The notes under the pieces were generated by a model that did no database searches, was not told the DNA's origin, and worked only from the letters and a program-made list of their open reading frames with translations. DNA of 64,000 nucleotides from an uncultured Clostridia bacterium. GTDB taxonomy: Bacteria > Bacillota > Clostridia > Christensenellales > Borkfalkiaceae. Within the stretch, counting starts at the first letter, position 1, and each line of letters begins with the position of its first letter. Positions 7,522-17,530 of the stretch are shown here, one piece after another. The stretch lies in NCBI GenBank assembly GCA_944328665.1, contig CALVHS010000019.1, positions 1 through 64,000 of the forward strand, given 5' to 3'. The position numbers and the translations under genes were made by a program.

Positions 7522-9831
7522 CTATTCTGCCAGCATGCGGATAAAGCCGCAGACGCGGGCGGACGGCTCTTTCGCGGAGCCGGCAAAGCGCACGGTCACA
7601 ACGGGATACGGCTTACCGTTCGCCTGCTTTTCGCGCGCGGCGGCGACCGCCTTTGCGGGCAGGACAAATTCGCGGATGTATTCCCCTTCCCCCTGCGTAT
7701 AGTTCAGGCGCTCCGCAAACAGGGATACCCCTCCCGCCGTCACGGAAAGCGGTTTGCCGTTGTCCTCGGCGCGCAGCGAGATCTGCAGCACGTTCTTTTT
7801 TGCGGGCGCGATCGCCATGTCATAGGCGAAATACCCTCCCGCGTCCGCGTAGCGGCAGGTGTGCCCCGACGTGACCGCATGCGATCTTTCCGCGCGCATC
7901 GCGTGCAGCGCGTCGCTCTCATACTGCCCGTAGCCGGGCTGTACGATGTCCGCCGCCTCGCGCGGGTCGTACGTCTCCGGCCGGCGCTCTCCCTCTTCCA
8001 AATACCAATAGATGCCGTAGCGCTCTTTGTACCGCTCGAAATGCGGGCAAAAGGTAAGGGAAATGTCGGCGCCCCGCAGGATAAATTTCCCCTCTTCCCG
8101 CACGAAATGCGCGGGGACGTCCTGCAAAAATTCCTGTACGGAAGGGACGTACAGCCGCTCCGTGCGGACGAGTTTTCCGGCGGGGACGGTCACGTCCACG
8201 CCCGTCACCGCCGTCTGCATGTCCTGCGTGCCGAGATCGGCGGAGAGGACGGCGGCGCCGTAACGAAAGGCGACGCAGCGGGGCGCGTCGGGCAGCCCTT
8301 CCGCCGTAACTTCCTCGGGCAGGCGCACTTTGACAACATCGCCCGCGCGCATCTCCGCCAAAAGATGGCCGTCCCGCTCTGCTGCCTGCACACGCTGCCC
8401 GTTTTTGGAAAGCTGCACGCCCCGCTTTGCCCATGCGGGCACGCGAAAGTACACTTTGAGCGGCCTGTCGCTGCGCAGCAATGTGAATTTTGCCGTATCG
8501 GCAAAGGGGAAATCCGCTTCCAGCCGCCCTTCCGTCTCCCCGTCCGTCAGGCGCGCGGAAAAGTACAGTTCGATATAGAGGGAATCCTCCCCCTTATAAA
8601 AGATACTGTCGCCCAGCTTGGTAAAACTCTCCATGCCGCTGCCCGTACAGCACCAAAATTTATCGTACGGATCGCCGTATACCTTGAAATACCCGCTCGC
8701 CATCGGCTGAAAATACGTCGTCATGCCCGTTTCAGGGTCTTGCGAGGAGAGAACGGAATTGATGTAGGCGTTCTCATAAAAATCGGTATACTTTTTGTCC
8801 CCCGTGACCGCAAAGAGGGCGCGGGAAAGTTTGAGCATGTTGTAGGCGTTGCACGTCTCGCAATTGCAGTTGGTGCGCTCCGCGTCCAGCGCATAGTCGG
8901 CGCCGAAATGCTCCCACTCCGAATTGCCGCCCGTCGCATAGGTATGCCGCGTGACGACCGTCTCCCAAAACGCCTGCGCGACGGCGAGATAGCGGGAAGC
9001 GTCCACCTTCTCCCCGCCGAACTCCTTCCCGTGCAAAGTCAGATAACGATTCAGCGCCCCCAATATTTTGGGGATCGTCTCGTTGGCGTGCCTGCCCTTC
9101 AGGTTGTCCTTTTCCCCCTTGAGGATGATGTCGAAGAGGAGCTCTTCGTCAAAGATATGCGCGGCGAAGGCGTGCGCGGGCTTTCCGGTCAGGGAATAAA
9201 GGGTGTACAGGCAATCGTTCATGCCGCCGTATTCAACGGAGAGAACCTGCGCGCGCGTCTTTTCGTCCCAACCGGAAACGCGCGCATACACCCAGTCGCC
9301 GAGGGCGGAAGCGACGTCCTTCGCCCTGCCGATCCCCGCCAGCAAAAACAGGTCGCACAGCCCCGCGATCAGCTTGTGCATCGTATACCACGGCACCCAT
9401 GCCTCGCTCACGATGTCTGTCCTGCCCGCTTCCACATTGTCGAACTGCGCCTCGGGGCCGGCGGCAAGGAGGGGGGCTCCCCAAATAAATCCCGGCTTGC
9501 CGCGGCTGTTTGCGCTGCATTTTTCGAGCGCTTCCGCGATGCGGATCCCCTTCTGCAAAAATCGTTCCCTCTCCTCCGAAGGAGTGGCGGGATTGGCGGC
9601 CGCCTGCGCGATCGCCGTCATGTAATGTCCGAGGGTATGCCCCGCGATGAGCGTATTTTCCCAACCGCCGTACCGCTCTCCGCGCGCGGGCAGCGCGGCG
9701 TTCTCGTAAAATCCCGCCAAAAGCCTGTCCTCTTCCAGCGAAAGCAGGTACGCCCGTTCCTTGCCGAAAGCATGGCGGGAATACGCGTCCTCGATCTCGA
9801 CAGCGGCAAGGGGCATCGTCTGTACCTTCAT
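7522..9831 (-). CDS. GH127 beta-L-arabinofuranosidase family protein
   Basis: Retaining glycosidase of 769 residues, predicted to release beta-linked L-arabinofuranose from plant glycans or hydroxyproline-rich glycoproteins. It has an (alpha/alpha)6 barrel with GGWENTLIAGHTLGHYM near 55. The zinc/cysteine site is NCETCNAYNM (about 320-330) plus FWCCTGSG (about 391-398), giving the Glu and three Cys used by characterised GH127 enzymes, one of them the nucleophile. C-terminal beta domains follow. There is no signal peptide, so it is cytoplasmic and would act on imported oligosaccharides or glycopeptides. It has its own promoter, lies next to the peptide-import operon, and ends 77 bases before cwlD. 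Confidence 0.93.
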   Translation of the reverse strand: MKVQTMPLAAVEIEDAYSRHAFGKERAYLLSLEEDRLLAGFYENAALPARGERYGGWENTLIAGHTLGHYMTAIAQAAANPATPSEERERFLQKGIRIAEALEKCSANSRGKPGFIWGAPLLAAGPEAQFDNVEAGRTDIVSEAWVPWYTMHKLIAGLCDLFLLAGIGRAKDVASALGDWVYARVSGWDEKTRAQVLSVEYGGMNDCLYTLYSLTGKPAHAFAAHIFDEELLFDIILKGEKDNLKGRHANETIPKILGALNRYLTLHGKEFGGEKVDASRYLAVAQAFWETVVTRHTYATGGNSEWEHFGADYALDAERTNCNCETCNAYNMLKLSRALFAVTGDKKYTDFYENAYINSVLSSQDPETGMTTYFQPMASGYFKVYGDPYDKFWCCTGSGMESFTKLGDSIFYKGEDSLYIELYFSARLTDGETEGRLEADFPFADTAKFTLLRSDRPLKVYFRVPAWAKRGVQLSKNGQRVQAAERDGHLLAEMRAGDVVKVRLPEEVTAEGLPDAPRCVAFRYGAAVLSADLGTQDMQTAVTGVDVTVPAGKLVRTERLYVPSVQEFLQDVPAHFVREEGKFILRGADISLTFCPHFERYKERYGIYWYLEEGERRPETYDPREAADIVQPGYGQYESDALHAMRAERSHAVTSGHTCRYADAGGYFAYDMAIAPAKKNVLQISLRAEDNGKPLSVTAGGVSLFAERLNYTQGEGEYIREFVLPAKAVAAAREKQANGKPYPVVTVRFAGSAKEPSARVCGFIRMLAE

Positions 9832-9882
9832 ACTTCCTCCTCCGCGCCCAACGAAACGGGGCGCGAACTCGTTCTCGATATC

Positions 9883-9911
9883 ATTATACCCCCTGCTGCG
9901 GCGTTTGTAAA
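9883..9911 (-). promoter_or_regulatory. Promoter of the GH127 gene
   Basis: -35 TTTACA (9911-9906), a 17-base spacer, and -10 TATAAT (9888-9883). An overlapping TTGACA lies at 9922-9917 but is too far from the -10. The leader of about 45 bases contains a 6-bp GCGCCC/GGGCGC hairpin (9844-9849 with 9859-9864) just before the ribosome site GGAGGAGG. Confidence 0.8.
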
Positions 9912-9974
9912 GCCTCTGTCAAAAATTTTGCCGCGCGCTTTTTTGAAAAGATCCGCCGCGTTGCCGCCCGCGCC

Positions 9975-10014
9975 AAAAAAGCGAAAAGGCGGCGGAGCAG
10001 GACGCTCCGCCGCC
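9975..10014 (-). terminator. Terminator of the protease-Opp operon
   Basis: Perfect 11-bp GC-rich stem (10004-10014 with 9988-9998), a 5-base loop, then TTTTCGCTTTTTT on the minus strand. It lies 20 bases after the small membrane protein stop. It marks the end of the operon that begins at about 31.5 kb. Confidence 0.9.
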
Positions 10015-10034
10015 ATAAGGATCTCTTTTGCAGA

Positions 10035-10283
10035 TCACCTTGCAAGAAGCAGCAGGATCAAAAATAACACGACGAGCACAGACAAGACGACGCACATCGG
10101 AAAGAGCATCATCTTGACGGCGGAAAGATATGTCTTCCACTTTTCCTTGAAAGTGGAACGGGGCGGCGCGGGCTTGTCGGAAGGTCTTCCCAGCCCTCGG
10201 CGCGGCACGTTGGACATGTCCGCAATGGTACTATTGTCGTCATAATAAATGACTTTTTGCTTCTTTTCCTTTTTCCGGGCCAT
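10035..10283 (-). CDS. Small single-pass membrane protein, unknown function
   Basis: An 82-residue protein from the ATG at 10283. That start is chosen because AGGAGG lies 4 bases upstream and its first base overlaps the oppF stop (TGATG). The N-terminal half is charged and polar (ARKKEKKQKVIYYDDNS, then TIADM and a Pro-rich stretch). A single hydrophobic helix occupies about 56-80 at the C-terminal end, so it should sit in the membrane with a cytoplasmic N-terminus. I do not recognise a family. The position at the end of the opp operon suggests it may accompany the transporter, but that is only context. Confidence 0.75.
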   Translation of the reverse strand: MARKKEKKQKVIYYDDNSTIADMSNVPRRGLGRPSDKPAPPRSTFKEKWKTYLSAVKMMLFPMCVVLSVLVVLFLILLLLAR

Positions 10284-11443
10284 CAGTCCTCCTGCGGGTA
10301 GCAATGGCACGCGACAAAGTGCCCCTTCTCGTATTCTTTATAGGCGGGAGCGATATGGCTGCAGATCTCCATCGCCTTCGGGCAGCGCGTATGGAACTTA
10401 CAGCCCATGGGAGGGTCGGCGGGCGACGGGATATCGCCCGAAAGGATGATCCTGTCCGTCTTTTCGTCCGGGTTGGGATTGGGCACGGCGGAAAAGAGCG
10501 CCTCCGTATACGGATGCATGGGGTTGCCGAAGATCTTTTCCTTGTCGCCGTATTCCACCATCGACCCGAGATACATGACGCCGATCTTGTCGGAAATGTA
10601 CTTGACGACGGACAGATCGTGCGAGATGAACAGATAGGTCAGCCCGCGCTCCTGCTGCAATTTTTTGAGCAGATTGATGATCTGCGCCTGGATGGAGACA
10701 TCGAGCGCGGAGACGGGCTCGTCGCAGACGACGAAGTTGGGGTTGACGATGAGCGCGCGCGCGATGCAGATGCGCTGGCGCTGCCCTCCGGAAAATTCGT
10801 GCGGGTAGCGCTCGTAATAATAATCGCGCAGGCCGCATTTATCCATGACGGAAAGGACGTATTCCTTGATCTGCGCGGGCGGTACGATCTTATGAACGCG
10901 CACCGCTTCCGCGAGGATACCGCCGACCGTACTGCGCGGCGGCAGCGAAGAATACGGGTCTTGAAAGACGATCTGCATCTTGGTGCGCAGGGGGCGCATC
11001 TGCACAGACTTATACCCGGCGATGTCCGCCCCTTCAAAAAAGATCTGCCCCGCCGTGGGCTGGTACAGCTTGAGGATCGTCCTGCCCATCGTCGTCTTGC
11101 CGCAGCCCGATTCGCCGACGATGCCGAGCGTCTCTCCGGGATAGATCTTGAAAGAGACGTCGTCGACCGCTTTGAGCGTGCTCAACGGCTTGCCGCTCAA
11201 CGACTTCTTCAGCGTAAAATATTTTTTGAGGTGGCGCACTTCGAGGATGGCGTCGGGATCGGGCGGAAGCGCCTTGTCCCTTTCCGACAGGGCGTCCCGC
11301 TCGCTCTGCTCCTTCGCGCGCTCCGCAGCGTCGTCAAAACCCGCAAAAGCCTCGCTCTCTTCGGAAAGGGTCTCCCCTTCCCCCTGCGCCGCCCTGTTTG
11401 CGGCCTCTTCCGCCGCGTTGGCGTTGTTCTTTTTTTCTTCCAT
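10283..11443 (-). CDS. oppF: Oligopeptide ABC transporter ATP-binding protein OppF
   Basis: Second ATPase of the oligopeptide importer, 386 residues. An acidic N-terminal extension of about 75 residues (rich in E, A and N) precedes the ABC domain. GESGCGKTT (Walker A) is near 128, VFQDPYSSLPPR (Q-loop) near 177, FSGGQRQRI (signature) near 228, and VCDEPVSALDVS (Walker B/D-loop) near 250. The C-terminal oligopeptide extension has GCKFHTRCPKAMEICS..PAY and ends in HFVACH, with the family's conserved cysteines. The start at 11443 follows GGAAGG; the in-frame upstream Met codons lie inside oppD. Its stop overlaps the next gene by one base. Confidence 0.95.
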   Translation of the reverse strand: MEEKKNNANAAEEAANRAAQGEGETLSEESEAFAGFDDAAERAKEQSERDALSERDKALPPDPDAILEVRHLKKYFTLKKSLSGKPLSTLKAVDDVSFKIYPGETLGIVGESGCGKTTMGRTILKLYQPTAGQIFFEGADIAGYKSVQMRPLRTKMQIVFQDPYSSLPPRSTVGGILAEAVRVHKIVPPAQIKEYVLSVMDKCGLRDYYYERYPHEFSGGQRQRICIARALIVNPNFVVCDEPVSALDVSIQAQIINLLKKLQQERGLTYLFISHDLSVVKYISDKIGVMYLGSMVEYGDKEKIFGNPMHPYTEALFSAVPNPNPDEKTDRIILSGDIPSPADPPMGCKFHTRCPKAMEICSHIAPAYKEYEKGHFVACHCYPQED

Positions 11444-11444
11444 A

Positions 11445-12812
<1,368 letters not shown>

Positions 12813-12813
12813 C

Positions 12814-13890
12814 CTATCGCCTCTGTTTGGGGTCGAGGGCGTCGCGCAGCCCGTCTCCTATAAAGTTAAAACCTAACACGGCTATGACGATACAGATACC
12901 CGAGGGCACCCACACCAAAGGATAATTCTGCAAAATGTCGCTCCGGCGGGAGATGATCTCGACCATCGTGCCCCAGGAAGCGTACGGGGTCTGCACGCCC
13001 AGCCCCAGATAAGAGAGGGTGGATTCGTAGAGGATCATGCTGCCGAGCGAGAGGGTCATGGTGACGAGGATCTGCGGCAGGACGTTGGGGATGAGGTGCT
13101 TGAAGATGCGGCGCATGGTGGAATACCCCATCGCCTCGGCGGCGACCATGTATTCCTGTTCGCGCAGGTATAAGATCTGCCCGCGCACCAGGCGCGCCAT
13201 GCCCGTCCACGACCATAGCGAGACGAGCCCCATCAACAGATAGATGTATAGCTGCGGGTCGACGTCGTTTGCGTCCAGCACGGTGCCGAGGATGAGCATC
13301 AGCGGCAGCGTCGGGAAACACATGAGGATATCGCCCAGGCGCATGATGACGTTGTCCACCACGCCCCCGTAAAAGCCCGCTATGCCGCCCAGCACGATGC
13401 CGATGAAAGAAATGAGAAAGACGGCGAGAAAGCTGAGCGTCAAAGAAAGCCTGCCGCCGTACATGAGGCGGGTAAACACGTCCATGCCCTGCTCGTCGGT
13501 GCCGAGCAGATGCTCGGAAGAGGAAGGCGCGAGGATATTGATGGGGTCATGCCCGACGATCAGCTGTTTGAAGCCGCCGTCCTCCCCTTCCACATCATGT
13601 ACCGAATAGATGGTATTGATGCCCGCGCGGTCTACTTCGATCTCTCCCCACTTGTCATAGATGACGGGGCCGAGCCAGCTGAACAAGACCAAAAAAACGA
13701 GCATGGCGATGCCGACGATGGATAGTTTGGAGCGGAAAAACCTCCGCAAGACCATGCGCATCGGCGACATCAGTTTGATGTTTTTATCGAGAGGAGTTTC
13801 TCCGTCCGCTCCGTCCGCGATCTCGGCGAGGGCAACATCCCCCGCCTCCTCGGCGGCGAGCTCTTTCAATTCAAGTTCGTCTTTATCCAT
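12814..13890 (-). CDS. oppC: Oligopeptide ABC transporter permease OppC
   Basis: Membrane permease of 358 residues. A cytoplasmic acidic N-terminus (about 1-45) is followed by a first membrane helix (about 57-76) and an enlarged extracytoplasmic loop ending in HLLGTDEQGMDVFTRLMYGGR, the OppC family motif. Five more helices follow. The EAA loop reads AAEAMGYSTMRRIFKHLIPNVLP, the site that contacts the ATPases. The C-terminus ends NFIGDGLRDALDPKQRR, typical of the family. It lies between oppB (14 bases upstream) and oppD. Confidence 0.95.
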   Translation of the reverse strand: MDKDELELKELAAEEAGDVALAEIADGADGETPLDKNIKLMSPMRMVLRRFFRSKLSIVGIAMLVFLVLFSWLGPVIYDKWGEIEVDRAGINTIYSVHDVEGEDGGFKQLIVGHDPINILAPSSSEHLLGTDEQGMDVFTRLMYGGRLSLTLSFLAVFLISFIGIVLGGIAGFYGGVVDNVIMRLGDILMCFPTLPLMLILGTVLDANDVDPQLYIYLLMGLVSLWSWTGMARLVRGQILYLREQEYMVAAEAMGYSTMRRIFKHLIPNVLPQILVTMTLSLGSMILYESTLSYLGLGVQTPYASWGTMVEIISRRSDILQNYPLVWVPSGICIVIAVLGFNFIGDGLRDALDPKQRR

Positions 13891-13904
13891 GGTTTCCCTC
13901 TCCT

Positions 13905-14891
13905 TTAAGCGAGTTTGACGCGCGGATCGACCACCGCATACATCAAGTCTGCGAGCAGCACGCCCAATACGGAAAGGCAGGCAAGGAACATATTATACGT
14001 CATGATGACGGGAATATCCCCCTGCTGCATCGCATTCAGCGCATAACTGCCGATACCCGTGAGGCTGAACACCTGCTCGGTGATCATGGCGCCGCTGAAC
14101 AGAGACGGGATGAGCCCCGCAAGGCTTGTGACCAGCGGGATCATCGTATTGCGGAAAGCGTGCTTATAGATGACCTTTTTTTCGTTCAGGCCCTTGGCGC
14201 GCGCCGTACGGATGTAGTCGGAATTGAGCACTTCGAGCATGTTCGTCCTCGTCATGCGCATGCGCGAACCGATGCTGAGGATAACGACGGTCATGATCGG
14301 CAGGCACATATGCCAGAGATAGTCCAGCATTTTAGAAAAGCCCGTCAAAGAAACGCCCGCCGACGCCATGCCGGACACGGGGAACCAGCCCAGCTTGTTG
14401 GCGAAGATATCCTTGAGCATCTGCCCGAAGAAAAAGGAGGGCAGCGAAATGCCGATCAGCACGAGCACGGTGACCACATAGTCGCGCACGGAATATTGAT
14501 GCGTCGCCGCCGTGATGCCGAGCGGGATGGCGATCATGAATTCGAAGATCACGGAGATGAAGGCGACAAAGAAAGAAGTGCCGATCCTGTCCGCGCTGAA
14601 GATCTCATCCAGCACCGGGCGCTGGCTGATAAAGCTGTTGCCGAAATCCCCGCGGAACACGTTGCCGAGCCAAGTCAGATAGCCGACAAAGATGTTGCCG
14701 TCCAGCCCGTAAGTGTGGTACATCTGCTGGATGAACTCCTCGCTGACCTCCGTGCCGTTCTGCACGAGCGTGAGGATGCGCTGTTCGACGAAGTCCGTCG
14801 GCATACAGCGGAGAAGCACATACAGGATAACGGAAACGCCGAGCAGCAAAAATATGGAAATGATGATCCTTTTCAGAATATATTTCAGCAT
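13905..14891 (-). CDS. oppB: Oligopeptide ABC transporter permease OppB
   Basis: The 328-residue partner permease with six membrane helices. The start MLKYILKRIIISIFLLLGVSVILY is the usual OppB N-terminal helix. The EAA loop is RTARAKGLNEKKVIYKHAFRNTMIPL near 232-257, and the C-terminus ends VDPRVKLA, matching the family's VDPR motif. It forms the transport channel with OppC. It lies 23 bases after oppA in the operon. Confidence 0.95.
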   Translation of the reverse strand: MLKYILKRIIISIFLLLGVSVILYVLLRCMPTDFVEQRILTLVQNGTEVSEEFIQQMYHTYGLDGNIFVGYLTWLGNVFRGDFGNSFISQRPVLDEIFSADRIGTSFFVAFISVIFEFMIAIPLGITAATHQYSVRDYVVTVLVLIGISLPSFFFGQMLKDIFANKLGWFPVSGMASAGVSLTGFSKMLDYLWHMCLPIMTVVILSIGSRMRMTRTNMLEVLNSDYIRTARAKGLNEKKVIYKHAFRNTMIPLVTSLAGLIPSLFSGAMITEQVFSLTGIGSYALNAMQQGDIPVIMTYNMFLACLSVLGVLLADLMYAVVDPRVKLA

Positions 14892-14914
14892 CCCTGTTTA
14901 CCGTTCCGCAGCGA

Positions 14915-17530
14915 TCAGGCGATCAACTCGAGTTCCCACACCTTTTCGAGAGGGGAAGAATACGGGTTGACGTCTTTGTTGAATCCGCGGACGGTGTTGC
15001 TGTTGTAGGCAAACAGCTCCTGCCGCTGATAGACGGGCAATTCGACGGCGAGGTCGAGCACCAGCCCCATCGCATCCTCATAGAGGGGCTTTCTGTCATT
15101 CTGATCCATGCTTTCGCGCGCTTCGTCGATGATCTCGCTCAGATCGCGGATGATGGCATACTCCGTGCTGTACAGGGTGGTGTTGGACTTGATCTCGCGA
15201 TAGCCCCAGGCGTAGGTAGAGGTCGCCGTGGAGTTCATGTGATAGACCTGATACATATCGGGGTCGACTGTGGAGCCCCACGCCGCCGCCCAGACTTCGA
15301 GCGAGCCGGTGGCAAGTTTTGTAAGCGCCTGCGAATCCGCCTTCAGTTCGATATCCCAACCCATGGAGTTGAGGATCTCCATCGCCTGACGGAAGACGTT
15401 GTAACAAGGGTGTTCGGAAATGGAAGCGCCCGCGATGGTGAAGGTGATCTGCAGATCGGAAGGGCTTGCGCCCGCGCCGTTGTTCGCCGCATTCATGTAA
15501 CTGCGGATCTTTTCGCGCGCGTCCGTCTCGTCGATCCACTGCGTATAGTCATGCCCGTTCGGCTTGGAGGTGTTCCCGTCCGCCTCGAAGGGATATGCCC
15601 AGCTGACGCGGGACATCGGCCAGTCGATATTGACGCAGGTGCCCGCCTGATAATACGAGGTCGCCTGTGCGATATTCATGGCGGACATGATCGCCTTGCG
15701 GATATTGATATCGGGGACTTTGCCCGCGTTGATGCCGATATAACCGTAGCCGAGCTGCCAGGTGCTCAGGCTTTCGAAGCCGTCGCTTGCCATCGACGAC
15801 AGGCGGTCGGCATTGTCCTTGGTGAACTGCGGGACGACGTAGTCGACCGCGCCGCTTTCGAGGGCGTCGAGCGCATCGGTGGAGCTGTACACCTGCATGC
15901 GCAGCTTGTCCGCCTTGACGTCAAACATAAAGTTTTCGTTCGCCTTAAAGTAGACGATGTTGCTGCTCCAGAATGCGGAACCGCTCGGGTCGTCGCCGTT
16001 GTTCGCGTCGGTCGCGGCGAACGGGCCGGCGCCCACGGGCACTTCTACGTGCTGCTGCGACTGGATGACTTTCTGCTGGAAGTCGGAAGAGGCGTATTCG
16101 ACGCCGAACTGATTGTTGGCGATGTCGATGGGCCTGCCGTCCGGATGATCCTCGTCCGCGGTGTAATAATGGGCGGGCGCGACGGTGAAGCCGAAGTTGT
16201 AGATCGCCTTCGGGTCGGTGCCGTTGACGGTGATCCGCAGCACGTCGTATTCCGCGCTGTTCGCGGGCGTGCCGTCCGCGTTGTGATCGTGCGCGACGGT
16301 ATAAGTCGTATCGTTGACGACGACGGAAGTTTCCTCCGTCGTGTGGCCGAGAGAGACGACGCCGGAAATATTCGGATAGAGCAGTTTGCCGTCCGTTCCG
16401 AGGTTGTTGCGGAGGATGATGCCCGTCGCGTCGGCGGTGTAGAGCGTCTGCAAAGAGCCCGCCGTGCCCCACGTGGTCAAAATGGCGTTGAGGCCGGTCG
16501 TCACGTTGTCGTCATAGACGTGCTCGATCGCGTCTTCGCGTTCGGTGATGCGGTCGGCGATGCCGGCGCCGTCAAAACTTTCGATGACGCTCTTGTCGTC
16601 CCTGCCGTTCACCTGCTTATATTTGGGGGTGATATATCCCTCATAGAGGAAAAATTTGAAGGTATCGCTCTCCAGTTCCTCCGCCCAATCTTTATAAGGA
16701 GCGGTCGTCGTGTCATACGATTCGAGCGCGGCGATCCAGTCCCCTTCCAACTCTTCGCGGAAGGTGTCGAGGGTGGTCTGATAATCTTCGAGCAGCTGAG
16801 CGCGATAGTCCGCCTCCGTCCACGTCGCCTGTTCGGCCACGGTGGCGACGGCGTCCATGTATCCCGAAGAAACGCTCCAGCCGTTGATCGCTTCCTTCAT
16901 GCTCTCCTCGTCGAGGCTGAAGGAATCGGAAGTATCGGAGATGCGGCCGTTTTGTTCATAGATGTCGACCATCTCCAGGATACGCAGATAGGCATTCGCC
17001 GACGCCTGCTGCGAGATCTGCGATTCCGTCTCGTCATTGTCGGAGAGGTTCTGCTGCGTCCTGTATTGAGAAAGCCCCTCGATGTCGATGGAGTACATGG
17101 TCGAAGAACCCGTATAGACGGGGTCGAGGTACTCATAGATGTTGAACATGACGTCGTTCATGGTGAGGGGCTTGCCGTCCGAAAACTTCAATCCGTTTTT
17201 GATGACGAAGGTATAGACGGTCTTGGCGCTGTCGCCCGTGCCCGTGATCTCGTACTCGAAATCTTTGACGACGGTGCTCTCTTCGTCCCCGGCGACGGGG
17301 TCGCCGCTCGCATCCGTCGAAAGCATGCCGATCTGCGTCATGCCGACGACGTCCATATCCGGGCCCGACGTCGCATAGAAGGGATTGAACAAGCCGCTCA
17401 ATTCTTCCGTCATGATGACGATGCTGTCCTTTTTGACCGCCGTGCATGCGGAGATGGGAAGGACGATGCCCGCCATCAGCGCGCAGCTCATGGCGATCGC
17501 CAGCACTCCTTTTGCTCTGCCTTTAAACAT
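14915..17530 (-). CDS. oppA: Oligopeptide-binding lipoprotein OppA, enlarged
   Basis: Extracellular solute-binding protein (SBP_bac_5) feeding the Opp permease. At 871 residues it is much longer than the usual 530-600. Its signal peptide ends in a PISAC lipobox with Cys at about 29. The family opening (GLKFSDGKPLTMNDVMFNIYEYLDP, about 112-136) and the binding-domain motif VPVGAGPF (about 497) lie about 360 residues apart, against roughly 90 in typical OppA. That implies about 270 inserted residues, rich in acidic and amide residues. The C-terminal lobe resembles other OppA proteins. The start ATG lies inside the last codons of the preceding lipoprotein gene (8-base overlap), suggesting translational coupling. 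Confidence 0.9.
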   Translation of the reverse strand: MFKGRAKGVLAIAMSCALMAGIVLPISACTAVKKDSIVIMTEELSGLFNPFYATSGPDMDVVGMTQIGMLSTDASGDPVAGDEESTVVKDFEYEITGTGDSAKTVYTFVIKNGLKFSDGKPLTMNDVMFNIYEYLDPVYTGSSTMYSIDIEGLSQYRTQQNLSDNDETESQISQQASANAYLRILEMVDIYEQNGRISDTSDSFSLDEESMKEAINGWSVSSGYMDAVATVAEQATWTEADYRAQLLEDYQTTLDTFREELEGDWIAALESYDTTTAPYKDWAEELESDTFKFFLYEGYITPKYKQVNGRDDKSVIESFDGAGIADRITEREDAIEHVYDDNVTTGLNAILTTWGTAGSLQTLYTADATGIILRNNLGTDGKLLYPNISGVVSLGHTTEETSVVVNDTTYTVAHDHNADGTPANSAEYDVLRITVNGTDPKAIYNFGFTVAPAHYYTADEDHPDGRPIDIANNQFGVEYASSDFQQKVIQSQQHVEVPVGAGPFAATDANNGDDPSGSAFWSSNIVYFKANENFMFDVKADKLRMQVYSSTDALDALESGAVDYVVPQFTKDNADRLSSMASDGFESLSTWQLGYGYIGINAGKVPDINIRKAIMSAMNIAQATSYYQAGTCVNIDWPMSRVSWAYPFEADGNTSKPNGHDYTQWIDETDAREKIRSYMNAANNGAGASPSDLQITFTIAGASISEHPCYNVFRQAMEILNSMGWDIELKADSQALTKLATGSLEVWAAAWGSTVDPDMYQVYHMNSTATSTYAWGYREIKSNTTLYSTEYAIIRDLSEIIDEARESMDQNDRKPLYEDAMGLVLDLAVELPVYQRQELFAYNSNTVRGFNKDVNPYSSPLEKVWELELIA

